A stretch of DNA of 64,000 nt from positions 1,169,001-1,233,000 of the forward strand of contig NZ_CP029985.1 in the NCBI RefSeq assembly GCF_003355005.1, given 5' to 3'. Under the pieces are notes generated by a model. It was not told the origin of the DNA and searched no databases. It was given only the letters and a program-made list of their open reading frames with translations. Both the position numbers and the translations under genes were made by a program. Positions 1-8,302 of the stretch are shown in pieces; the stretch's first letter is position 1; each line of letters begins with the position of its first letter. Source of the DNA: Sphingomonas sp. FARSPH (GTDB lineage Bacteria; Pseudomonadota; Alphaproteobacteria; Sphingomonadales; Sphingomonadaceae).

Positions 1-986
1 ATGCTGTATTGCCCCACCCGCTGCCACCGCGTCAGGTTGCGGACGGAGACGTGATCGTCGACCTGATGGCGCAGCGTCGCGGTGAAGCGATCGACGGTGA
101 TCCGCTGCGTGTCGAGGTTGCTGTAGCCATAATAGGCGCTGCGACGAGCGCCGGGCACGAAGCCGTCGACGATCGCATTGTGGAAATAGGGGACGCCGTA
201 CAGCGGCGTGTTGCGATCCTCCTGATGCACATAAGCGAGCGTCAGGCTGGTCGGCCCGCCGATGCCGATCGTCACCGCGGGCGCGACGCCCCAGCGTTCG
301 TATTTCTCGACGTCGCGGCCCGGCACGTCATTGTGGTGGTAGACCGCATTCACCCGCGCCGCGACGCCATCGGCGACGCGCAGGTTCGAATCGACCGCGG
401 CGCGATAGTAATTGTCGGTGCCGACCGCGCCTTGTGCGATCGTCAGATCCTCGGGCCGCGGCTCCTTGCTGACCAGGTTGATCGTGCCGCCGACGCTGCC
501 CGATCCGTTGAACGCCGAATTGGCGCCGTTGTAGACCTCGATCTGCTGCAGGTTGAACGGATCGGTGCGGCTGTATTGCGCGCTGTCGCGGATACCGTCG
601 ACGGTGATGTCGGTGTTCGCGGAATAGCCGCGAAGGTTGATGCTGTCGCCATAACCGCCGCCGCCCTCGCCCGCGCCGAACGTGATGCCGGGGATCGTCT
701 GGAGCGCATCGCGCAGCGTCTGCAGGTTCTGCTTGCGCAGCACCTGGTCGGACATGACGGTGATCGTCTGCGGCGTGTCGAGGATCGACGCGGTCGCCTT
801 CGGGCTTTCCACCGCGGCCGGCGCCTTCTCGGCCTTGTCGGTGACGACGATGTCGTCGCGCTCGATCCGGCGCCGGCCGTCCTGGTCGCCGTCACGCGCG
901 CCATGCGGCGTTTCGGCGAGCGCGGGCGCCGACGCGATGAAGCCGACGCAGGACAGCGCCAGGAAGGATGCGGTGGTACGCGACAT
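1..986 (-). CDS. TonB-dependent siderophore receptor (N-terminal part, cut by window edge)
   Basis: Outer-membrane receptor that would import ferric siderophores using TonB/ExbBD energy. The frame is open from the ATG at 986 to the window edge, giving about 328 residues. A signal peptide (MSRTTASFLALSCVGF, then ASAPALA) is followed by a plug domain with the typical DTPQTITVMSDQ, LRDALQTIPGI, INLRGY and GGTINLVSKEP motifs, then the first barrel strands. The wording resembles the Fiu/catecholate branch of siderophore receptors, but the substrate is not provable here. The C-terminal barrel lies outside the window. A candidate iron-responsive site lies just upstream. Confidence 0.9.
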   Translation of the reverse strand, partial: MSRTTASFLALSCVGFIASAPALAETPHGARDGDQDGRRRIERDDIVVTDKAEKAPAAVESPKATASILDTPQTITVMSDQVLRKQNLQTLRDALQTIPGITFGAGEGGGGYGDSINLRGYSANTDITVDGIRDSAQYSRTDPFNLQQIEVYNGANSAFNGSGSVGGTINLVSKEPRPEDLTIAQGAVGTDNYYRAAVDSNLRVADGVAARVNAVYHHNDVPGRDVEKYERWGVAPAVTIGIGGPTSLTLAYVHQEDRNTPLYGVPYFHNAIVDGFVPGARRSAYYGYSNLDTQRITVDRFTATLRHQVDDHVSVRNLTRWQRVGQYS

Positions 987-1017
987 GAAATCCCCCAATC
1001 ACTCTGATCGGGAGTGC

Positions 1018-1066
1018 TGCTATTGCGACAAAATCGCAGAGTCAATGCTATTGCGATTAATTCTCA
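1018..1066 (-). promoter_or_regulatory. Candidate Fur-type/iron-responsive promoter region of the receptor
   Basis: The 11-mer TGCTATTGCGA occurs twice, at 1018-1028 and 1046-1056. On the minus strand the right copy extends into TGAGAATTAATCGCAATAGC, which resembles Fur-box sequences. It sits 32-80 bases upstream of the receptor start and overlaps the 3' end of the ribbon-helix-helix gene. Iron control is inferred from this resemblance and from the receptor family only. Confidence 0.4.
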
Positions 1067-1320
1067 CCATCGTCGCGATTTGTCTCCGCGAACAGCCAGC
1101 TGCGCAGCGCGCTGGCGAGGTTGGCGGGCGCGCGGTCGGCGATGCGCAGCACGTCGATCTCGGCGACCAGCGCGCTCAGTGGCAGCCGCCGTGCCGCCGC
1201 CGCCCGTTCCAACGCCTGCCAGAAGATCGGCTCCAGGCTGATCGACGTCTGATGTCCGGCGATGGTGATCGAGCGCTTGACCGGCCCATGAAAGCCGCCG
1301 GGGGGTGGTGACAAAGACAT
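1057..1320 (-). CDS. Ribbon-helix-helix domain protein
   Basis: A small protein of 87 residues with the pattern VKRSITIAGHQTSISLEPIFW followed by two helices (ALERAAAARRLPLSALVAEID), as in the RHH_4-type ribbon-helix-helix proteins common in alphaproteobacteria. Such folds usually bind DNA as dimers, so a regulatory role is likely, but no target is known. The start at 1320 was preferred to one further upstream because the extra residues have no domain character. It ends 70 bases before the siderophore receptor on the same strand, so the two could be co-transcribed. Confidence 0.7.
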   Translation of the reverse strand: MSLSPPPGGFHGPVKRSITIAGHQTSISLEPIFWQALERAAAARRLPLSALVAEIDVLRIADRAPANLASALRSWLFAETNRDDGEN

Positions 1321-1486
1321 GACCGCACCAGTAGCGCCGATCGCGGGGGTCGCCCATGCCCTCGGTCCACCGCACTGCACCGGCTGCATCCGTCGCGTCA
1401 CCGATCCGGCGGGACCGAAGACCGCCGACCCGCGTTACACCAACGCAACGAATCGGCGCGACCGACGCGCGAAAAGGGGACGACAG

Positions 1487-2569
1487 TTGACGATCGAACG
1501 CCGGCACGTCGAAAACGGCGGCCTCATCCTGTTTCTGGTGCTGATCTCCGCCGGCCTGATCCTGATCGTGTCGGGCTTCGCGGGTGCGCTGCTGTGGGCG
1601 TCGCTCGCCGCCCTGCTGTTCCAGCCGCTGTTCCGGCGCCTGCTGCGTCGCTGGCCGTTGCGGCGCAATCTCGCCGCGATGGTGACGTTGCTCATCATCA
1701 CCGTCGCGGTCGTCATCCCGGCGCTGATCCTCGCCAGCCTCGTCGTCGATCAGGCGGCCGGCGTCTATGCCCAGATCCGCAGCGGCCAGATCAACTTCGC
1801 CGCCTATTTCCAGCAGGTCCTCGACGCCTTGCCCGTCCGGCTGCGCGACGCGCTCGACCATGCCGGCTACGGCAGTTTCGAGCGCGCGCAGGCGCGGATC
1901 AGCCAGGCGATCGGCAGCAGCGCCAGCCAGCTCACGCGGCGCGCCTTTTCGATCGGCGCAAACGCCGCCGCCTTCCTGCTCGCCTTCGGCGTCGGCCTGT
2001 ACGTCACCTTCTTCCTGCTGCGCGACGGCGACCGGATCGGCCCCGCGATCGTCCGCGCGCTGCCGCTGGAACGCAGCGTCGGCCAGCGTCTCGCCGAAAA
2101 ATTCGTCGCGGTGACGCGGGCGACGATCAAGGGATCGGGCGTCGTCGCGTTGGTGCAAGGTGCGCTGGGCGCGGTCACCTTCTGGATCGTCGGCCTGCCC
2201 GCCGCGCTTCTGTGGGGCGCGCTGATGGCGATCGCCGCGCTGCTTCCCGCGGTCGGCCCGGCGATCATCTGGACGCCCGTCGCGGTCTATCTGCTCGCCA
2301 CCGGCGCGATCTGGCAGGCGGTCGTCGTCGTCCTCTCCGGGGTGCTCGTCATCGGGCTTGCCGACAATATCCTGCGCCCGATCCTCGTCGGCCGCGACAC
2401 CGGCCTGCCCGACTGGCTCGTGCTGGTCACGACGCTGGGCGGCATCGACGCGCTCGGGCTCAGCGGCATCGTCGTCGGCCCGCTCGTCGGCGCGCTGTTC
2501 CTGACCGGCTGGGCGGTGCTCACCGAACAGCGGCTGGGCGAGCCTGTGGGAGCGGAGGAAGCACCATGA
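1487..2569 (+). CDS. AI-2E family transporter (permease)
   Basis: An integral membrane protein of the AI-2E/PerM family, 360 residues, with an N-terminal hydrophobic pair, a soluble central part and a C-terminal bundle including the family-typical PAVGPAIIWTPVAVYLLATG and GLADNILRPILVG stretches. Family members export autoinducer-2 or exchange ions; the substrate here is unknown. The TTG start at 1487 follows a GGGGA ribosome-binding site. An in-frame ATG far upstream would add 56 low-complexity basic residues and looks wrong. The stop overlaps the next gene's ATG by four bases. Confidence 0.85.
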   Translation: MTIERRHVENGGLILFLVLISAGLILIVSGFAGALLWASLAALLFQPLFRRLLRRWPLRRNLAAMVTLLIITVAVVIPALILASLVVDQAAGVYAQIRSGQINFAAYFQQVLDALPVRLRDALDHAGYGSFERAQARISQAIGSSASQLTRRAFSIGANAAAFLLAFGVGLYVTFFLLRDGDRIGPAIVRALPLERSVGQRLAEKFVAVTRATIKGSGVVALVQGALGAVTFWIVGLPAALLWGALMAIAALLPAVGPAIIWTPVAVYLLATGAIWQAVVVVLSGVLVIGLADNILRPILVGRDTGLPDWLVLVTTLGGIDALGLSGIVVGPLVGALFLTGWAVLTEQRLGEPVGAEEAP

Positions 2570-3387
2570 CGATGCGACGGACGAAGACCTGGATAGGGCT
2601 CGCGGCGGCCGCCACGGTCGCGACGACGGCCACGCCCGCGCTGGCGCAGGACGATCCGCGCTTCTGCCCGACGCGGCCGAGCATCGGCGGATCGAGCTGC
2701 ACCACCGAACCCGGCCGCGTCCATGTCGAACTCTCGAGCCTCGACTGGCAGCGCGACGACCAGCCCGACCAGCGCGAGGACAGGATCGTCACCGCCGACC
2801 TATTGACCCGCGTCGGCGTGGGCAAGGATACCGAAGTTCAGCTCGAATGGGTCGGCTACGGCCGCGACCGCACGCGCGACAAGGCCGGCGGCACGGTCGA
2901 CACGGTGACCGGCACGGGCGACCTCACCTTCGCCGTCCGCCAGCATCTTGCGGGCGAGAAGGGCAAGCCGTTCTCCGCGGGCGTGCAGGTCTTCGCCACC
3001 GCGCCGACCGGCCGTTATCCGATCGGCGCGGGCACCTGGTCGACGGGGGTCATCATCCCCCTGCAATACGACCTGACCGAAAAGGTCGCGGTCGCCTCGA
3101 CCACGGAGGCGGATGCCGCCGCCAACCAGTCGGGCAGCGGGCGCCATCTTGCGTACAGCGAGATCACCGGCCTGCGCTACAAGTTCACCGACAGCATCAC
3201 CGCGACCGCCGAACTCGCGCTGCGCCGCGACGACGATCCCGACGGGCACGACACCATGGCCTCGGCGGCGCTGTCCGCCGCCTGGCGCCCGACCAAGGTC
3301 GTCCAGCTCGACATCCTCGCCGTCGCCGGCCTCAACCGCGCCGCCCCCGACCTGCGCCTCGTCACCGGCGGCGCGATCCTGTTCTGA
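2566..3387 (+). CDS. Secreted outer-membrane beta-barrel (phenol/MetA-pathway-type transporter)
   Basis: A 273-residue exported protein with an Ala-rich signal peptide ending TPALAQ. The rest is alternating hydrophobic/polar strands with motifs such as TEVQLEWVGYG, GDLTFAVRQHL and GLRYKFTDSITATAELALRRD, matching the putative MetA-pathway phenol transporter family of outer-membrane barrels. It overlaps the AI-2E-type permease by ATGA, so the two are translationally coupled and may form an inner/outer membrane pair. It converges with cobT: the cobT stop begins at the very next base. Confidence 0.7.
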   Translation: MTMRRTKTWIGLAAAATVATTATPALAQDDPRFCPTRPSIGGSSCTTEPGRVHVELSSLDWQRDDQPDQREDRIVTADLLTRVGVGKDTEVQLEWVGYGRDRTRDKAGGTVDTVTGTGDLTFAVRQHLAGEKGKPFSAGVQVFATAPTGRYPIGAGTWSTGVIIPLQYDLTEKVAVASTTEADAAANQSGSGRHLAYSEITGLRYKFTDSITATAELALRRDDDPDGHDTMASAALSAAWRPTKVVQLDILAVAGLNRAAPDLRLVTGGAILF

Positions 3388-5214
3388 TCAATCCGTGTCG
3401 AACAGCGCCGCCAATTGCTCGATGATCGTGCCGCCCAGCTGCTCGGCATCCATGATCGTCACCGCACGCGCATAGTAACGCGTCACGTCGTGGCCGATGC
3501 CGATCGCGATCAGCTCGACCGGGCTCTTCGTCTCGATCCAGCCGATCACCTGGCGCAGGTGGCGCTCCAGATAGCTGCCGGAATTGACCGACAGCGTCGA
3601 ATCGTCGACCGGCGCACCGTCGCTGATCACCATCAGGATACGCCGTTCCTCCGGCCGCGCGATCAGCCGGGCGTGCGCCCACAGCAAAGCCTCGCCGTCG
3701 ATATTCTCCTTGAGCAGCCCTTCGCGCATCATCAGGCCAAGGTTCGCGCGCGCCCGCCGCCACGGCTCGTCCGCCTGCTTGTAGACGATGTGGCGCAGGT
3801 CGTTGAGCCGCCCCGGCTGCGGCGGGCGCCCGGCGGCGAGCCACGTCTCGCGCGCCTGCCCGCCCTTCCACGCGCGCGTCGTAAAGCCCAGGATCTCGGT
3901 CTTCACGCCGCACCGTTCGAGCGTGCGGGCGAGGATATCGGCGCTGATCGCCGCGATGCCGATCGGCCGCCCGCGCATCGACCCCGAATTGTCGATCAGC
4001 AACGTCACCACCGTGTCGCGGAAATCGGTGTCGCGCTCGATCTTGTAGGAAAGCGACTGCGTCGGATTGACGACGACGCGCGCCAGCCGCGCCGCATCGA
4101 GCAGCCCTTCCTCCTGATCGAAATCCCACGAGCGCGACTGCTTCGCCATCAGCCGCCGCTGCAGCCGGTTGGCGAGCTTCGACACCGCCGATTGCAGATG
4201 CGCGAGCTGCTGGTCGAGATAGCCGCGCAGCCGCGCCAGCTCCTCCGCGTCGCACAGGTCGCCCGCCGCGATCACCTCGTCGAACTGCGTCGTCCACGCC
4301 TTGTAGTCGAAGTGCGGCGCGAAATCGTTCGACGGGCGATTGGGTCGCGACGGCTGTGCACCGTCGTCGCCCTCGTCGCCGGGTTCGCCGTCGAGGTCGG
4401 CGGGGCTGTCCTCGCCGAATTCCTCGCCCTCGCCCTCGTCATTCCCCGCCTCGCGCTGCTCGCCCCGTGCCTCGACTTCGCCGTCGCCCTGGCCGGACTG
4501 TTCGTCCTCGCCCTCGTCGCCGGGCTCGTCCTGATCGTTCTCGGCGCCCTGGTCCTCGTCGCCGCCCTCGTCCGCCTCGTCGGGCGTCACCTCGCCCTCG
4601 ACCAGCTCGAGGTCCTCGAGCATCTTCATCGCCAGGCTCTGGAACGCGCGCTGGTCGTCGAGCGCGAGCGCGAGGCTGGCGAGATCGGTCCGCTCCGCGA
4701 TCCAGTCACGCACCAGGGCAAGGCCCGGTTCCGCCGCCTCCGGCGCGGGCCGCCCGGTCAGCGCCTCGCGCGCCAGCAGGCCGAGCGCGGTCGACAACGG
4801 CACCTCGTCGCGCGTCCGCGCGCGCGCGATCGGGTCGCTGCGCAACCGCACGTCGAGCGCATGGCCAAGGTTGTCCGCGATCCCCGCATAACCGACGCTG
4901 CCCAGCGCCTCGACCCGCGCGCTCTCGACCGCGTCGAACACCGACCGCGCCACCGCGTCGCTCGGCGCGCCGCGCTGGTGCAGCGCGAGGTCGTGATGCT
5001 TCAGGCGCAGCGCGAAGCCGTCGGCGAAGCCGCGCGCCTCCGCCACCTGTTCCGGCGGCAGCGCCCGCGCGGGCATCGGCACCTTGATATGCTTGCCCGA
5101 CTGCGCCGGCGCGTCGGCCGTGAAGGCGAGATCCACCTCCGGCTCCTCCGCGATCGCGCGCGCCGTGCCGGTCAGGACCGCCTTGAACCGGTCGAGCGGG
5201 GTTTCGTTGGCCAT
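3388..5214 (-). CDS. cobT: Cobaltochelatase subunit CobT
   Basis: One of the CobN/CobS/CobT subunits that insert cobalt into the corrin ring in aerobic cobalamin synthesis; CobS and CobT form the AAA-type chaperone part. 608 residues: an N-terminal CobT domain, a very acidic linker at about 205-290 and a C-terminal von Willebrand A domain with an intact MIDAS motif DNSGS near residue 408. The ATG at 5214 was chosen over an upstream TTG because it gives the usual MANETPLDRFK start. Its first base is shared with the stop of the PIN toxin gene (TAATG), so cobT is coupled to the toxin gene rather than directly to cobS. Confidence 0.93.
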   Translation of the reverse strand: MANETPLDRFKAVLTGTARAIAEEPEVDLAFTADAPAQSGKHIKVPMPARALPPEQVAEARGFADGFALRLKHHDLALHQRGAPSDAVARSVFDAVESARVEALGSVGYAGIADNLGHALDVRLRSDPIARARTRDEVPLSTALGLLAREALTGRPAPEAAEPGLALVRDWIAERTDLASLALALDDQRAFQSLAMKMLEDLELVEGEVTPDEADEGGDEDQGAENDQDEPGDEGEDEQSGQGDGEVEARGEQREAGNDEGEGEEFGEDSPADLDGEPGDEGDDGAQPSRPNRPSNDFAPHFDYKAWTTQFDEVIAAGDLCDAEELARLRGYLDQQLAHLQSAVSKLANRLQRRLMAKQSRSWDFDQEEGLLDAARLARVVVNPTQSLSYKIERDTDFRDTVVTLLIDNSGSMRGRPIGIAAISADILARTLERCGVKTEILGFTTRAWKGGQARETWLAAGRPPQPGRLNDLRHIVYKQADEPWRRARANLGLMMREGLLKENIDGEALLWAHARLIARPEERRILMVISDGAPVDDSTLSVNSGSYLERHLRQVIGWIETKSPVELIAIGIGHDVTRYYARAVTIMDAEQLGGTIIEQLAALFDTD

Positions 5215-5603
5215 TACCAAAGCACCTTGCAGCCGAAGTCGGCGATCTTCGCATCGCGCGTTATGACCGTCATGCCCTCAATCAGCGCTTGTGCCGCGAT
5301 CAGGCGATCAAAAGGATCCCGATGCTCGCCCGGCAGCATGCCGGCGCGCAGCGTATGGGCCATCGTAACGTCCAGTGAATTGAAATCATGCATGACCATC
5401 AGTCGCGGCATGTCCGTCATCGGGTTCCCATGGAAAGCCAGCTTTCCGAGCCGAAATTTCGTGGCAATCTCCCAACCGGATGCCGCGCTGACGTAGATCG
5501 CATTGTCGGCGTGACTGATCGCCGCTTCAGCGGCCGGGCTCAGTTCGGCCGACTCCTGCCACCAGAACAAGGCGGCATGCGTATCCAGCAGGAATCGCGT
5601 CAC
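5214..5603 (-). CDS. Type II toxin, PIN domain (VapC-like)
   Basis: A 129-residue PIN-domain ribonuclease toxin. It starts with the classic MTRFLLDTHAALFW (first acidic residue Asp in LLDTH), has a conserved Glu in SGWEIATKFRLGKL, and DPFDRLIAAQAL plus VITRDAKI carry the remaining acidic metal ligands. PIN toxins of this subgroup usually cleave tRNA or mRNA and are held by the co-encoded antitoxin. It overlaps the antitoxin gene by four bases (5600-5603). It lies inside the cobS-cobT transcription unit, which is unusual. Confidence 0.88.
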   Translation of the reverse strand: MTRFLLDTHAALFWWQESAELSPAAEAAISHADNAIYVSAASGWEIATKFRLGKLAFHGNPMTDMPRLMVMHDFNSLDVTMAHTLRAGMLPGEHRDPFDRLIAAQALIEGMTVITRDAKIADFGCKVLW

Positions 5604-5881
5604 AGACCGAATTTATCCAGCCGCTTACCTTCCCACAGGTCCAGTTCGTCTTCAGGAAGTGGATCGAACCACACGGAATCCGGAATCGGTCCCAAGTCCT
5701 TCCACCCGCCCGGCACACGCCTGCGCTTCGCCGGCGGTTCGATCGGCACCAATTTAGCATAAGGCACGCCCGCTTTCGCGACGATGATCTCCTCGCCCGC
5801 ATGCGCGCGGTCGATCAGCTTGGAAAACTGCGTCTTCGCCTCGTGGACGTTGAACGTCTTCTGCGGATCGACCTCTGCCAT
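5600..5881 (-). CDS. Type II antitoxin, Phd/YefM family
   Basis: A 93-residue antitoxin with the Phd/YefM signature FNVHEAKTQFSKLIDRAHAGEEIIVAKAG at residues 10-38, which folds into the DNA-binding dimer. The C-terminal tail (about 50-93), rich in Pro, Trp and acidic residues, should wrap the PIN toxin. It is encoded directly upstream of the toxin with a four-base overlap, the standard order. It probably represses its own promoter in the 48-base gap after cobS; a short TA-rich stretch there (5903-5918) contains an inverted repeat around GACTAA/TTAGTC and may be the operator. Confidence 0.87.
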   Translation of the reverse strand: MAEVDPQKTFNVHEAKTQFSKLIDRAHAGEEIIVAKAGVPYAKLVPIEPPAKRRRVPGGWKDLGPIPDSVWFDPLPEDELDLWEGKRLDKFGL

Positions 5882-5929
5882 CGCTCACCTCCGGTCGGGT
5901 GGACTAAATAGCTTAGTCCACCCCAGCCC

Positions 5930-6934
5930 TCAAGCCCGCCCCACCACGCTTTCCGGCAAATCCTTGCCGAACACGCGCTGGTAATATTCCGCGACCAGCG
6001 GCCGTTCGTTCTCGTCGCACTTGTTGAGGAACGACAGGCGGAAGGCGAAGCCGACGTCGCCGAAGATCAGTGTATTCTGCGCCCAGGTAATGACCGTGCG
6101 CGGGCTCATCACGGTCGAAATGTCGCCGTTGACGAACCCCTTGCGCGTCATATCGGCGACGCGGACCATGTTCTCGACCTGCTTCTTGCCATCGGGCTTG
6201 TCATATTCGCCCGACTTGGCGAGCACGATCTGCGCCTCGGTCGCGGCGGGCAGGTAGTTGAGCGTGACGACGATGTTCCACCGGTCCATCTGGCCCTGGT
6301 TGATCTGCTGCGTGCCGTGATACAGCCCGCTCGTGTCGCCGAGGCCCACGGTATTGGCGGTCGCGAACAGGCGGAACCATTTGTTCGGGCGGATCACGCG
6401 GTTCTGGTCGAGCAACGTCAGCTTGCCCTCCGTCTCCAGCACGCGCTGGATCACGAACATCACGTCGGGGCGGCCGGCATCATATTCGTCGAAGACAAGC
6501 GCCGTCGGCGTCTGCAGCGCCCAGGGGAGCAGGCCCTCGCGGAACTCGGTCACCTGCTGCCCGTCCTTCAGCACGATCGCATCGCGGCCGATCAGGTCGA
6601 TGCGGCTGATATGCGCGTCCAGGTTGATGCGGATGCACGGCCAGTTGAGCCGTGCCGCGACCTGTTCGATGTGGCTCGATTTGCCGGTGCCGTGATAGCC
6701 CTGCACCATCACGCGACGATTGTGCGCAAAGCCCGCCAGCACCGCCAGCGTCGTGTCCGGATCGAAGACGTACGCCGGATCGAGATCGGGAACGCGCTCG
6801 TCCGCCTCGCTGAACGCCGGCACTTCCATGTCGCTGTCGATGCCGAACAGGTCGCGCACGCCGACCATCTTGTCGGGCGCGTCGAGGATCGTCGTCTCTC
6901 TGCTGTCGGGCTGGGTATTGGGAATGTCGGTCAT
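5930..6934 (-). CDS. cobS: Cobaltochelatase subunit CobS
   Basis: The AAA+ ATPase subunit of aerobic cobaltochelatase, 334 residues. An N-terminal CobS segment (DKMVGVRDLFGIDSDM) precedes the ATPase with Walker A GYHGTGKSS at 79-87, a Walker B region around ALVFDEYDAG and a sensor-like FATANTVG. An ATG four codons upstream at 6946 is also possible; MTDIPNTQ at 6934 is the usual sphingomonad-style start. It would normally lead straight into cobT, but here a toxin-antitoxin pair separates them. Confidence 0.93.
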   Translation of the reverse strand: MTDIPNTQPDSRETTILDAPDKMVGVRDLFGIDSDMEVPAFSEADERVPDLDPAYVFDPDTTLAVLAGFAHNRRVMVQGYHGTGKSSHIEQVAARLNWPCIRINLDAHISRIDLIGRDAIVLKDGQQVTEFREGLLPWALQTPTALVFDEYDAGRPDVMFVIQRVLETEGKLTLLDQNRVIRPNKWFRLFATANTVGLGDTSGLYHGTQQINQGQMDRWNIVVTLNYLPAATEAQIVLAKSGEYDKPDGKKQVENMVRVADMTRKGFVNGDISTVMSPRTVITWAQNTLIFGDVGFAFRLSFLNKCDENERPLVAEYYQRVFGKDLPESVVGRA

Positions 6935-7029
6935 GATCCTGGGCATACCGTCTCGGGCAAGGCCCTCCCCAACGCACGATGCGGGGGGAAAGGCGCACCG
7001 TCTTTCAGTGGAAAGCTATCGCCGTCGCG

Positions 7030-7746
7030 TCAACCCGGCGTCGCGTCGCGGCCGGCGTGCGGCTGTGCAACCTTGTCGGGCAGGACGAACAGGTCGGCGA
7101 ACCGTTCGGCGCGTGCGCGGTCGCCGGTGACGCGCATCGTCCCTTCCGCCTCCGCCGCGGCGATCGGGCGCTTGACGTATATCCACACCGCCAGCGTCGT
7201 CGGGTCGGTTTCGACGAGCACGTCGACGCCGTCGGGCTCCGCGCGCACGATATCGAGCGCGCCATGGTCCAGCGTCGCGCGAAAGCGGTCGTCGCCCAGC
7301 CGGAAACCGATCGTCATGGCCAGCTCGCCCGCCCGCTCCCGGTCGATCATCGTGCGCAGCGACAGCATCGCGGACGCGGGCGAGAAGGGCAACGTCGGGT
7401 CATGATCGGGCGAGCGCGTCGCCCATCGGCCCATCGCCTGCATCACCGGCTCCACCTCCCGCCCCCATGTCGTCAGGTCGTACGCGTGCACCGACGCGGG
7501 CGGCGGCAGCTTGCGCCGGACGACCAGCCCCGCCGCCTCGAGACCGCCCAGCCTTTGCGTCAGCACGTTGGCGCTGATCCCCGTCAGGTGCGCGCGGATT
7601 TCGCCGAACCGCCGCGGGCCGAACATCAGCTCGCGCAGGATCAGCAACGACCAGCGCTCGCCCAGGAATTCCAGCGCCAGTGCCGTGCCGCACGCATCCT
7701 CGTACCAGCGCCTCTGACCCACATTAGTTATTTTTTCTGACTTCAT
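7030..7746 (-). CDS. HxlR-family transcriptional regulator with C-terminal SCP2-like domain
   Basis: 238 residues. The N-terminal winged helix (about 15-105) carries HxlR signatures: LEFLGERWSLLILRELMFGPRRF, then ANVLTQRLGGLEAAGLV and YDLTTWGREVEPVM. The C-terminal 120 residues resemble the sterol-carrier-like domain often fused to these regulators in sphingomonads and may bind a small hydrophobic ligand. It is transcribed divergently from the VOC gene cluster with a 65-base gap, so it is the likely local regulator. A perfect inverted repeat overlaps its start codon. Confidence 0.85.
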   Translation of the reverse strand: MKSEKITNVGQRRWYEDACGTALALEFLGERWSLLILRELMFGPRRFGEIRAHLTGISANVLTQRLGGLEAAGLVVRRKLPPPASVHAYDLTTWGREVEPVMQAMGRWATRSPDHDPTLPFSPASAMLSLRTMIDRERAGELAMTIGFRLGDDRFRATLDHGALDIVRAEPDGVDVLVETDPTTLAVWIYVKRPIAAAEAEGTMRVTGDRARAERFADLFVLPDKVAQPHAGRDATPG

Positions 7747-7765
7747 AGTTGCTTTATATAACTAT
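7745..7765. promoter_or_regulatory. Inverted repeat, candidate HxlR operator
   Basis: ATAGTT and AACTAT form perfect six-base arms around a nine-base AT-rich spacer in an otherwise GC-rich region. It overlaps the start codon of the HxlR gene and lies 47 bases upstream of the first VOC gene, so a bound dimer could control both directions. A related TTAGTTA stretch lies at 7722-7728. The role is inferred from position and symmetry. Confidence 0.45.
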
Positions 7766-7811
7766 CGCGTCCATCCTTTGCCAGTGCCGAGTCGAACCAG
7801 GAGAATGTGCC

Positions 7812-8255
7812 ATGGCCAAGATGATCTTCGTCAACCTGCCCGTCGCCGATGTCGCGCGCGCCACGGATTTCTACCACGCACTGGGCTTCGAGCAGAACGC
7901 GCAATTTTCCAACGAACAGGCCGCGGCGATGCAATGGTCGGACACGATCTGCGTCATGCTGCTCGCCAAGCCGTTCTTCGCCGGCTTCACGCAAAAGGCG
8001 ATCGCCGATCCCTTCACGCAGACGACCGCGATCTTCGCGCTCGGCCTCGACGATCGCGCGGGCGTGGATGCGATCACCGAGGCCGCGGTGGCGGCGGGTG
8101 GTCGCGAACTGCACGAGCCGGAGGATCACGGCTTCATGTACAGCCGCGCGTTCGAGGACCTCGACGGTCACGGCTGGGGCCCCTTCACGATGGACGTCGC
8201 CGCGCATGCCGCCGCGATGGCAGCGGGCGGCGGACATGGGGGCGCGGCGGCGTGA
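7812..8255 (+). CDS. VOC family (glyoxalase-fold) protein
   Basis: A 147-residue single-module vicinal-oxygen-chelate protein: FVNLPVADVARATDFYHALGFE at the start and EDLDGHGWGPFTMD at the end are the paired beta-alpha-beta units. The fold covers glyoxalases, dioxygenases and drug-binding proteins, so the substrate is open. The start at 7812 was chosen because MAKMIFVNLPV opens the fold directly; extra upstream codons reach into the promoter. It is first of a run of four co-directional genes headed by the divergent HxlR regulator. Confidence 0.82.
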   Translation: MAKMIFVNLPVADVARATDFYHALGFEQNAQFSNEQAAAMQWSDTICVMLLAKPFFAGFTQKAIADPFTQTTAIFALGLDDRAGVDAITEAAVAAGGRELHEPEDHGFMYSRAFEDLDGHGWGPFTMDVAAHAAAMAAGGGHGGAAA

Positions 8256-8302
8256 CCCGCAGCGACGCCTGAACAGCACGACACCCGAAGGGAGAGCAAG
8301 AC

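Noticed and set aside
3415..5496. A 693-residue plus-strand frame over cobT
   Set aside because: It is the complement of cobT and shows no domain; its acidic-linker complement gives only low-complexity Leu/Val/Arg runs.
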